Shown: one piece after another, positions 1-11,000 of the stretch
Position numbering within the stretch: position 1 is the first letter of the stretch
How the letters are laid out: every line of letters begins with the position of its first letter
From: Musa acuminata AAA Group
Taxonomy: Eukaryota > Streptophyta > Magnoliopsida > Zingiberales > Musaceae
Reading direction: 5' to 3'
NCBI RefSeq assembly: GCF_036884655.1
Contig: NC_088339.1
Coordinates: 31,891,001 to 31,955,000 of the forward strand
DNA length: 64,000 nt
Notes under the pieces: generated by a model
What the model saw: the letters and a program-made list of their open reading frames with translations, nothing else
What the model was told of the DNA's origin: nothing
The model's database searches: none
Program-made: the position numbers and the translations under genes

Positions 1-765
1 GTCGCGCACTCGCAACAACTTCGTTCAACAAACCATTTGTCGCTTTTGCATGCTTGAAGAGAGACATGGCAGCCTGTTTTACCTTGGTTTTGTGTGTTTT
101 TGCTTGTAAAAATACATGTTCGAACAGGTTGCAGCACACAGTACGACCACTCACTGTGCCGGGTCAAAAAGCCCCAAAATGGCTCTGTTTTCGCGTGTCA
201 TGGACTGTTTTTTGCAGCCCGCTGACCGCGCGAAATGTCAGCCATCTCAGCACCCTGGAACCCCCCGGTTGGCACAGGGCTGGATGGGGCTTCGATATAT
301 TATCGGGCGTTGAAAAATCTTCACAAGTTCGCACGTTGACTTTACGGGAACTTGCCTTCGCACCCGGCACCCGGTGAGCAGTTGTTTGTGGACTTGCAAC
401 TATTCGTTCTACCTTCTAAAATCCTTGGTTTCCTCATTTCTCTATTTTCTCCTGTGCACACAAGGTTCTTGCTGAATTGCTTGTAAAACTTCCCTCTTTG
501 CGAGATGTCGGGACTTGTCCGTCGCTCGTTTTCAATCTAAACAACTTTTTATTTTATAGGTCCTTCGGGACCTATACGAGGTTGCAACTCGGCTGAACCT
601 TTGCGGACGCATATGTTGCAAGGACGCCTCAAGACTTAGGCAATCCCAGCTAAGTCCAAGAAGTTGGCGCAAGAGTGCGTCGCGACTTAGGCAACTCAAG
701 CTAAGTTCGCGTCTTGGCCGCAAGGGTGCCTCACGACTTAGGCAATTCTAGCCAAGTCTGTGACA
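1..765. mobile_element. Fragment of an LTR-type retroelement (probable LTR end)
   Basis: This stretch is richer in GC than what follows and has no sustained coding frame. It ends in a block of 51-bp tandem repeats and then TGTGACA, after which composition switches abruptly to AT-rich intron-like DNA. A non-coding, repeat-containing block that ends in CA is typical of a plant LTR. The left part runs off the window, so neither the second LTR nor an internal region can be seen. The family is not assigned. It would lie inside a large intron of the zinc-knuckle gene to the right, if that gene continues leftward. The call is an inference from composition and structure. Confidence 0.45.
618..765. 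repeat. 51-bp tandem repeat, about three units
   Basis: The core GACTTAGGCAA starts at 633, 684 and 735, exactly 51 bp apart each time. Each unit begins with GCAAG (618, 669, 720) and ends near a CTAAGTC or CCAAGTC block. The units differ by several substitutions but have no length change. The array sits at the right end of the LTR-like segment. Confidence 0.85.
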
Positions 766-2442
766 ATACATTCTTTCTTGAACTGAAATGTGATTCCATC
801 CACAGGCTTTGACTTCCATCGAACTAAGGAATCTTCTATACACGGTTGACAAAATTTGTTCTCTTTTATGAACATTAAAATGAACAAAGACAAATTGAGT
901 TGCTAAAGGTAAGCAAACATCTGTGATGATACCACACATGTAAAAGATATAGTGGTACATGACTCACTATATTCATGTAAATAAGAAGGGTCTAAATTAT
1001 AATTAAACACAAAATTTGGGCAACAAAGATTATCAAAAGAGGGAGCACATAACAAGAAATGACTTGTATGATTTTGGGAAACATGGAAATTGGTACTCTA
1101 GAGGAGCCAACAAAAGTGAACCAGAAGTTGTGAAGAATCATGACCAAGATCACCGGTTTCCTGTATCCAAATGCATTCCAACAGAATGGGAAGAATAAAC
1201 TTGAACAATATGGCAATGTGACAAAAGATTTTGCTAGAATATCACAGAGAAATTAAAAATAAAAACAAGAGCCAAAACAAGAATCCACCAAACAGAAACT
1301 TGGTAGTTAAGAAACACTTACACTCATAAACATACTGAATAAGATGAATGAAACAATTGAATGACTATGAGAACAGAATATTTTGAATAACAAATTTTGT
1401 ACTTTCTTAAGATATTCTGTTACTGTCATCAGCAAATGTCACAGAAAATTATACACAACAGCATCAATGTCAATGTGAATTTTGCTGTAAGAATAAGGGG
1501 ATAACTTGATGAAAATCAATAAGTAAAAGTTGGTTTCCATGGTATAACAGTGCAGAGAGAACGCTTAAGAGAAAATTATGTTCATGATTTTTTGGTGCAA
1601 CAAAGGACATCAAAATTTTTTTGAGGAAAGAGTGCTCATGATGACATGATCTTCTTTGTAAATGGTCACCAATGCTCGAACCTCTGACAAAAATAAAATA
1701 TGGATTCTGCTGCCAAATTGACTTGAGTCACAATGACCCTACTGTGTTAAAAGATTTAATTTCTCACTCAGCTAGTTAGGTCACTCTTTCATTACATGTG
1801 AAAGGTCCATCCATCCTGAATCACATAACACGATACCAGCTTAAGGTCCAGTTTTCAAAAAAGAATGTCCATGCTCTCATAAGCCTCTAAGAATCTATAA
1901 AATCCATGTATACAATTACTAACACCCCAAGATAGAAAAAACAGTAAGCGATAAGACATGAAAATACATTACATTGCTCAAAATCACAGTTTGGTGAATC
2001 ATCATCACACAATTTCAAAGGCATGCTAGCATATCTGAATGTAATTATTTTAAAAGAAAGCCAATTTTTTTAATAATATCCACATAGGAAATAATTACTG
2101 CAACAATATGAAAAGATACTTAGATCTGATTTCTGTTCAGTTCAGTCAGGCAAAAAATATGAAGATTTAAGTCATCAAGGTCATTTCCGTGATAGATTTT
2201 CAGTACTTGAAAGTTGAAAGCTCAAAGCCACAAATCACAGCCAAGATAGTTAATTCTTTTAGTTAAGAAACTGATACGTTATCCTGTGTTTGCAAGACTT
2301 GTAAAGCAAAACAAATCATGCTCCACCACAATATGACCAGACTTGTGATAATCAATGGTCCAAATGTCATTATCTGATAGCATGTGACACAATAATGGTA
2401 AAAAAGTATTTATTTTTCCCTTCCATAAAAGAGTAAACATAC
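766..2442. other. AT-rich non-coding stretch, probably intron of the zinc-knuckle gene
   Basis: No exon of the zinc-knuckle gene could be found here on the minus strand, in particular no further CCHC knuckle. The only notable open frame is a 60-codon plus-strand one at 1016-1198 that I do not recognise. The rest looks like intron sequence. Confidence 0.5.
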
Positions 2443-5400
2443 CTTTGGATAGACTCCATGTGTGCTATTTGGACAATTCTTACTTAAGTGTCCAAGTTCT
2501 TTACAGATAAAGCAGCTTGCAAATTTAGTTCCCCCTGCATTTTCAAGAATTCCAAAGAAGGAACACTAAATGAAAACTGGAAATTTAATGTAATATAACC
2601 ATGGACAAATTCCTATGACATTCAAGTCTTTCCATATTTTTAACTAAATAAATAAAGAGAACATAGATGATTTTCAGGGTTGTATATAACAGCCAACATA
2701 AAATTCTGTCAAAACAAATATAAACATAGATCTTGCTCAATACATGTCACAGCTAGTTCAGCACCTAATAAAACCAATGCAGCCAAATGCTTTGATAACA
2801 AAGTGGGTTAATAACTAATAAGCCAATTGAAAGTGGTCTGTCGCATTGACATCCATACATGGTGATAATTAAGCAATGATTTCATATTTTTCTATATTGT
2901 GCACAGTTACCTTTAATATCATAGGCTTGGACTAAATCAGGAAACAGGAATAATTTTAATTAAGGGATTATAATTCCTTAATACAACAATTAAAAACAAG
3001 GTTATCACAATTTGATTACAAGAAATAATGTGGATAGCAGAGAGGTCACATGAAAATTAAACATACTAAATACAAACTTTGGTCTGCAGAGAAAAAAACA
3101 AAGATATAGGAACAGCATTAAATATCATCGTCGATAAATATTATAAATATATATAGAAATAAAAAAAAATTTGGTGTCAAATTATTATTAAAATCTCTCG
3201 GGAAAAGTAGAAACTCAACATGTTATCACCAAAAGCTACTCCAATAGAATATGATGACCAGATCAGATATGAATATTGGTATGATTTGAATAGTGTGATA
3301 CGGAAAGTTAAATGGACACATAAATAATGACTAATCAAGGAGGCAATCTTAAGGAGTGGATAAAAGTTACGACAGTCGATCACACAAGTTAGGGAAGATC
3401 AATGTGCATTGTCTTAAGCATGCACCTTGAATGGTTCTTTCCATAGCTTGAATGCTAGTAACTTAAGTTGCACAGGAGCAATCTTATCATTGTGCCGTGC
3501 CTCACTCTCTAGATGGAAATTATGATGTTAAAATAATAAACATATATGTAGCAAAAAGAACATGTCATAAAGTTTAGACAAGATGTAAAAACAATGAGAT
3601 ACTAATGTTTAATTTAACAAGAAAAAAGGAATAAAAATGTTGTCATTAGTTCCAAAAAAATTAAGAAAGAATAAAAATCTAGGTAAAAAACGAAGAGTTC
3701 TTACAAAACATAGTAAGATTAAAGAAATACAAAGAAGTAAATTTTACAATTACTTGACATTTTGTAGATAGCTTAGTAAATAAAAAAGCAAAAAAACATG
3801 GACAAGGGAAATAAAGGACAGAAAAATAAAAATAGTTCATTTGCAGGACCTTATGGTAAATATTTAAGCTTAAAGGGCTTGCAAAATTAAAGGGTAACTC
3901 AGCTGATTAGTTACTTTTACAAAAAATTGAAGACTAAGAAAACATCTAGATTAGAAAAAAGAATTGATACCAATTTCACACCAACAGAGGAGCTACGGGA
4001 AGTGGGTTAGACATATTCAAAGGCGACCTATGAAGGCCCCAGTAGAATGAGGTAAGCTAACTGAGAGGAAAGTCCCCAAACTAATTTGACATCCTAGCCA
4101 AAGAAGAGAAAAGAACTATATTCAAGGAATATGGACCACAAAGCCTCATTTGTTGGTCCAACTGCGGTTTGTTCAATACTGCTAGGATAAATGAAAAAGA
4201 TCACAGCATATTTCACTCAAAATAACAACAAATTTTTGCTTGTAATCCAATGAGCAATGACATAAATCCAGCATTACATTCGTAATCGTCGACTAAAATA
4301 AAAGTGTTGTCCAACCATAAGGACTACTCATTATATTCCTGGAACACCTGAAATGATAAACCAAAGAAGTTTTTGCTTGTAATCTGAAATGAATGATTAT
4401 CACTTTCTCTAGAAGATTTCAAGTTTGACTGCACAGCCACTATAGTAAATCACATAAACTTTATGCATATTGGATTAAGTTAAAGCATGAACAATGTTCT
4501 ATAGTTCCTTTGTGGCATGTTAAAGTATACACATGGAATGTGCAAAGAAACAGTCAGTGGATTACCATCTTTAAGTGGTAGTGAACACCTAGAAAGTGAA
4601 TGCCCGACTTCTCCACAATTGTAGCACAACTTCTTCTTATTGGTGTCATCACTTTTCTCTGGACAATTCTTCAGACTATGACCATGCTGCCGGCAAAGCA
4701 AGCAAATCTGAAGAACAACTGGAATTTATAATTTCTGACAGGCTAGAAGCCAGAAAAGGTACAGAACCACAATAGATCTTATTCGAAAATGCATATGAGA
4801 AGTATTTCTCAAATCAAGCCACCAAATATGATAAAACCATAGAAGCCACTATTACTCAGATACACTGGCCAGTGAATTATCAAAATTATTAATGATTCAA
4901 ATTCTTAGAAAGGCAGTATGGTTTTCATGATTTGCTAACATGAAATTTATGCAGAACCCACAAAACACAAGTTCTAAAAACAACAAGTTGGGTTAACCTG
5001 TTCAACACTTTTTCCAAAAGCTAGTCACATAGTAAGAATATACACCACCGATCTCGGCTCCAGCATCAAAAAACACCAGAGAAGTCAAAGCTAATCCAGT
5101 TCACCATAAATTAAAGGATATGCGGACAAACATATGATTGAAAACATTGTCTGCATATGACATGTATGGACATGGATATAAACCAGCCAACTAAAGTAAG
5201 TGTGCCCTTATACCAAATAATTTGTGGTTGTATCTATATGACTGATTTGGTATCCCTATGCTACTTGCATCTGTTTTCGTACTTAATAATGAAACCTGAA
5301 TAAGGGTAGACATTTTGATGAATTCTGGGACTTTTTAACCACCCGTGCCTTTGATTATTAGTAACTGGAGAGTTGGTACATAATGTCACTGCCATCAACT

Positions 5401-6075
5401 TTCAGACATTTTGCCGAATTACGATTTTGTATTTATGAGTGCCAACCACAAGCAAAGATATGTACTACTACAGAACTTTTTTTTTTTTTTTCAACTGTAA
5501 CCTAATAACTCCCTATCAAAAACAGAAGACAAACAGCACAAAAGACCAAAACCCCAAAACTGAACCTCAATTCCAACGATAGCATCAGAACAAGAACTAT
5601 TGGATTAAAACAAAAGAAATCATCATACGATCAATTACAGGTCATATCTCCAATTCCATGTTCCAAAATCTACGAACAAGAATACGACGTACCACGAGAA
5701 AAACGCTATCCCAAAGTCACCGCGATGAAAATAACGAAAGACACAAAAGGGAGGGAGAATAATCAAGAAGCAAAACAGGACCTTTTTCTTCTCCCACATG
5801 GCTTTCTCGGGGCAGAGCTTGGCGATGTGATCGGTGGCCTTGCAGATAAAGCAGCTCTCGCCAGGGCGCATCCCGGGTACCCTGAGTGGGTGCTTCCTCG
5901 TAGCGGCGCCCCCGGTCTTCTTCCCCTTCTTGAAGGCTGCCTCCCCCTTCTTCTTCTTCTCCTTCTTCTTCTTCGAGGTCGAGGTAGACGAGTGTTCCGG
6001 CTTCGGATCGGAGAAGAGTTGGGGATTCGCGTCGTTGAACCGCTTCTTGGCCTCCTTTTGCCTCTTGCTCACCAT
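2443..6075 (-). CDS. CCHC zinc-knuckle protein, ZCCHC9 type (5' three exons, 3' part outside window)
   Basis: Three coding exons on the minus strand: 6075-5782, 4707-4566 and 2534-2443, together 528 nt (176 codons), in frame across both GT-AG introns. The start is the MVSKRQKEAKKRF methionine at 6075; an ORF extends further upstream, but this lysine-rich N-terminus is the family-like one. After a Lys-rich stretch (about residues 33-60) come four zinc knuckles of pattern C-x2-C-x4-H-x4-C: CFICKATDHIAKLC, CLLCRQHGHSLKNC, CYNCGEVGHSLSRC and CFICKELGHLSKNC. Plant relatives (for example Arabidopsis At5g52380, from memory) carry one more knuckle and an acidic tail, so at least one 3' exon is missing. 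The exon 3 donor GTATGT is intact, which suggests the gene continues left of the window past the LTR-like segment. The family binds RNA or single-stranded DNA; human ZCCHC9 is nucleolar. The exact role here is unknown. Confidence 0.85.
4000..4130 (+). mobile_element. Short LINE-type (L1) reverse transcriptase C-terminal remnant
   Basis: In intron 2 of the zinc-knuckle gene the plus strand reads KWVRHIQRRPMKAPVE followed by a stop, from about 4000 to 4050. This resembles the RWFGHxQRRPxxAPV block near the C-terminus of plant L1-type reverse transcriptases. The sequence after it is frameshifted and decayed. It is a non-functional remnant with no other retroelement domain nearby. Confidence 0.4.
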
Positions 6076-6991
6076 CTTCCCCCTTCTCTCTCTCTCTCTC
6101 TCCCTGGTTTGGAGTATGTCGGCGAGACGTCGCTGAGCAAAGCGGGGGGGTTTAGTTAGGGTCTTAATGGACTGACCTTTACGAGTCACCCGACCCGTAT
6201 GGGAAACTATCGGATACGGTTCGAGTCCTAACCCGACCCGGTAACCAGCTTCGGCTATAGCCGCAATTGGCCGGAAGGCGTTGACCATCTAAAGATCGTT
6301 GACTTTTGATTTGGACTTGACCACCAATTAATTAGATCCCAAATCACACCATCCCCTAATCTGCTGCCTCCCTGATTCAAAAAAACACCTTATGAATCTT
6401 TAATCGGGAAAAATAATACGAAGAAGATAAAGAGATCTGAGATTAAATATGCTTATCAATGATTCTAATAAGAAAATTGAGATCACTTGGGCCTTTTATC
6501 ATTTTTAGTGAGGGAATTTTGTAATCTACAATGTTGGATTGTGTATGCTACTGTAGTGGCTTTGGAGATGCATGGAAGAAGAGCTTGTATAAGCCCCCAA
6601 CCTTCGCTCATCGTCCTCGTCTATGTTCGATCATCTTTACCTTTAGTCATGTCTACAAGCATCTCTAGTCATGTCCTCAAGTGTATTTACCTTACATCAG
6701 TGCCCTTGCCTCTTTTTCTCTCTTCCTCTATCATCATTGTTATATTCACCCATATACTCTCGTTGTCCTCACCAGTAACTCCATAGTAGAAGGCTTTCTC
6801 ATTCTCTCGTAGTCACTTATGTTAAAATGATGAGGATGACAAGACAAAAATAACTAACGAATGAAGTAGTGGAACAAAGGCGACGATCAACCCAAGTAAG
6901 AGACAAAATTATCTTTTAGGAAAAAAAATTCTATAGAAATTTTATAAAAAAAAGGGGCTCAACGGTAAACTTCTCAAGTGGCTTTTTTTTT

Positions 6992-7059
<68 letters not shown>

Positions 7060-8002
7060 CATGTGCGGCAGCAGCCGAGCTGTCCAAATCCCCGCTACTT
7101 TTGTACTGCATACGAAGAAGAACACGCAGTCGCTCGCACAACCACACGCGTAAAACCTCTGCAATCTGAATCGACGATGCTGGTGTAGTAGTATTCTCTT
7201 TGATCCTTAGAGTACTTCGCCGTCATATAATTTCGCATCCTTCCAATCTGCTACCAATGACATCTCCACTGATACATTGCCAGAATCTTGCCAAATTTCC
7301 ACAAGAAACTGCAGAATAAATCCGTCTACCCTTGCTTTTTTATGATGCTTGCTTGAGACAATCTGTTCTACACAACGCTGTTACATGTCTCGAGGTACAT
7401 AGGCCTTCTCCTCTCCGACTTGGTCCTGGTCTTGGATTTCTGTTCTATACAAAAAGGTCAAGTCTTTAGTGAATGTCTCCGTGGAACTAGGGGACAAGAT
7501 GGAAGTTTTTCCCCCATTCTTGTTGCACGGTGCTTCATTTCGTTTCTTTGAGTTGAACATTGTGCCCTGTTTCTGTTTGATCAAATGACTCTTTCAGCAA
7601 CATACATTGCTTTACTAGTTTCCGTGGGTTTTCTTTTGGTGTAGGCCGAAGATTTAATCATATCTGCAACTTTAATTGCTGGGTCACGGTTGAAGCAAGC
7701 TCACCTCTGTGGTCGTTCAGGTAGCTCTACTGAGATTTGTTGTGAGCTAGAGACTTTACCTTTTTCTCCTGAAATGTAGCTTCTGAATGTGGAGGACATT
7801 GCCTTCTTTACCAATGCCTAATCTACAGGATTTGCTCAATTGTGCAGACTCTGTTGTTCATGCTAATTTAGTATACACGTTTTGTTTGCAGTTGTTGGTG
7901 TCCCTAGTTGTTTCTGAAGTTGTCAAACCTGTCCAGAGATTAATCTGATTTGATTCAGCTATCCATTACTCATCAAGATGGCTTCTGCTTAAGGTCCTAA
8001 TA
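6076..8002. other. Intergenic spacer between divergent genes
   Basis: This lies between the minus-strand zinc-knuckle gene and the plus-strand carrier gene and should hold both promoters and the 5' leaders. A CT/GA-rich run sits in the zinc-knuckle leader (about 6087-6103). A block rich in GACCCG motifs lies at 6175-6245. A long TA repeat is at about 6993-7058. I see no convincing coding exon; transcription starts cannot be placed from sequence alone. Confidence 0.5.
6993..7058. repeat. TA dinucleotide microsatellite
   Basis: A run of about 33 TA units preceded by a short T tract, in the spacer upstream of the carrier gene. ORFs seen across it on both strands are artefacts of the YIYIYI translation. 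Confidence 0.95.
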
Positions 8003-11000
8003 ATGGCATGTTCTCATGGATGTGCAAAAAATGATAAATCTTCAAGCAGATATCGGTGGGCTCCTCTGGATGTTCAATCTCATGTGCCAAATAAAATTTC
8101 TCATCAGAAAGATGCCTCCAGAGCTCGTGCAAAGGGCAATGCCCAATCTGAGACCAAATCTCCCATCCAACAAGTACGTACATCTGAGTTCATATCAGCT
8201 GTTGCTGGAATCTGGGATTACGTTGCAGATCCAGCAGTTTTCTACAGTGATGAAAGCTTGAAATATCATAACATTCATCAGAAAGATAATATCATATGCT
8301 ACGTGGACAGGCAAAGAAATCATAAACCAGCAACTGCAAAAAGTGAAAGCTTTTGTTATGGACCCAAATCTTTAAGCTCTTCATCATCTGCAGTAAGATC
8401 AAATTTTGAGGAATTAAAATGGATTAAGAAACAGTTACTGCTTCCTGCATGTAATAGATATGTAGGTCATTCTTTCATTTCGAAACATGTCTGGTTAAGT
8501 GGTTTTCATCCACATGTAGGAAATGATAAGATGTCACGGAGCATGACTCCTACTGTTAAAACCAAATTATATGAAAGGATAAATGAGAACTCCGCTTTGG
8601 AGGATCTGAAAGATGTTACAGGCCACAGTTCTATTGGAAAAGGCAAGAAAACTCCAGTTCAAAGATCCGCCAGTCAGGATAAAGGAAATTATGTTATTTC
8701 CGAATGTAATGATACTTCTTCTGATCATTCATTGAACACAGTCGAGAAAGATCTGCACATTAAAGGTTCTCATTGTTCAACATATTCACTTATGCCAATG
8801 ACAATTAGAAAAGAAGCGGTTGTTGGATTGAGAAACTATGATTCTAACCTTCATTTGGGCTACAACTTTGATTTCCTAACTTCGACTGATCGCACATGTG
8901 GACAATGTCAACAAGCTATCAGAGTTGTCTCTTCTTCACTTACTGAGGTTTCAGATGTCCTTTCTAACCCCAGTGATCATAACATTCACAGGAATGATAA
9001 AAGCTTTCCTCGGGAACTTTTATGTGAACAACAGTATACACTGAACGATTCGATCACAGTACAAGATAAACTCAAAAAGGTATTTTCCAAGAACAGACAT
9101 GCAATTGCAGGAGCATTGGCTGGAATCATGGTTAGCCTTTGTCTTCATCCTGTTGACACAGTTAAAACTATCATTCAGGCTGATGGCATGGTTCAAAAGT
9201 CGGCCTATTGTACACTCAAAAGAATCATATCAGAAAAAGGTAATGTTAATAGCCAAAATTTTGGTCATTCTGTGCAATTGGGCTCAAAATATCAAATATC
9301 TAACATTTGTTGTATCCTCTGCATGTTTTACGTTCTATGGGTTTGAGGATTGTAGATAGAATCTTCCTGAAACTGCTTGTAGACTTTCCCTACAGGTTTA
9401 TCAGGGCTATACCGTGGGATAGCTGCCAATATTGCTTCCTCGGCCCCAATTTCTGCCATTTATACCTTCACATATGAATCAGTTAAGGGAACTCTTCTGC
9501 CTATTCTGCCAAAGGTGACCCTTATTTTTCTTTTGCTAACTGTTATATTTTCTTAATTTTTACACATAATGGTTATTTCTTTTTATACTCTAACTGCTTA
9601 TCCATATCCAGGAGTACCATTCTTTTGCTCACTGCATTGCAGGTGGCTGCTCGAGTATAGCTACTTCTTTTGTCTTTACTCCCAGTGAACGTATAAAGCA
9701 ACAGATGCAAGTGGGTTCACAGTATCAAAATTGCTGGTAATTTGTTTAGCCATATCCTACTGTTTTAAGTTGGGTAATGAAGAATTACCTTTACATGTTA
9801 TCTTGACTCTTGGATTCTGTGTTTTAAAAGAGGTGTTATGAAGAATTAGTTTCCTTTATCTCTAGCCTCATTCTTTTCTAGCATGACAAAGATTACTAAT
9901 GAAGCATTTACTTTTGAAGGTTAACCTGATTCAACATCTAAGGGTGCAAGTTTGTCATTTGGCTGCTATTAAAGCAAGAATGCCATTCATGTTACTCAAT
10001 AAAAAAGGTACATAGACTTTTTAAAGATTAAGGGCAAAAGAAAAAAAGAAAAAAATAATGGTCATTCGGATTATACATATGGTTCCAAACCTTATAGATT
10101 ATATAGATTTAAGTAAATTAACCTTCATTGAATCTTCTAAGACACTGCTAAAATGGAACCAATTAATATGATGTTCATCAAGAATATCCAACTAGATCTG
10201 CTCATTTGTTTACTGAGACCCATTTCGTAGTTGGGTTCCCTTGTTTTTTCTTCATGCTAAAATTTTAAAGCTGAAACAATTCTAGATGATTAGGTTCCAG
10301 GCTTATTATGCTGGTATAATAAATTTTAGATCTGTAATACTCAAGCCTGCCATGAATTACTAAATGATATGTCCTGAAGGATGTGAAATATGGCCCTATA
10401 TATCTTAGAACACACAACATAATGTATTAGTTGCACAGAGTTACAGAAAGGTTATTGTTTTGACTATCTACTTCTGAATCATATTTTGGATCCTTCTTCT
10501 TTTGTTACTTGTAAATCTTGTGTTCGAAACTTGGAAATTCCATATAGAAACAACTGAAACATAATTTCTTTTTGATCAAAAATGGGTTATTGAGTTTGAT
10601 AGGGGATGACAAGATAACATTCCAAAGATATTACGTCAGAATAAAAATTTGATCTCTGCCAGCAAATAAATCACAATTTTTCTTACAATTTGATCATTCC
10701 AGGAATTTATCTTCCATTAGTTGACCTTGTTAAAGCAAACGATGGTGTTTTAGCTTCAGAATTTTTATGTCCACAGAACCAAAGAGTCTGATATGTCTTA
10801 TAGATTCATAATTCTAAGATTTTCTCTTTATCAAACTTCAACTAGAGATTGTTTTCACAGGAATGCCTTTGTTGGCTGCCTTGAGAAGGGTGGACTGCCT
10901 TCATTATATGCCGGGTGGAGGGCAGTTCTTTGTAGAAACATTCCACACTCCATTATCAAGGTGTGTTCTCCCATTCAGTTATCCTTGCAATTCAACTAGA

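Noticed and set aside
5725..6159. 144-codon plus-strand ORF
   Set aside because: Antisense shadow of exon 1 of the zinc-knuckle gene; the Leu-rich run is the complement of its Lys codons.
6978..7188. Open frames rich in alternating Ile-Tyr on both strands
   Set aside because: They are translations of the TA microsatellite; the same applies at 39646-40080 and 23645-24031.
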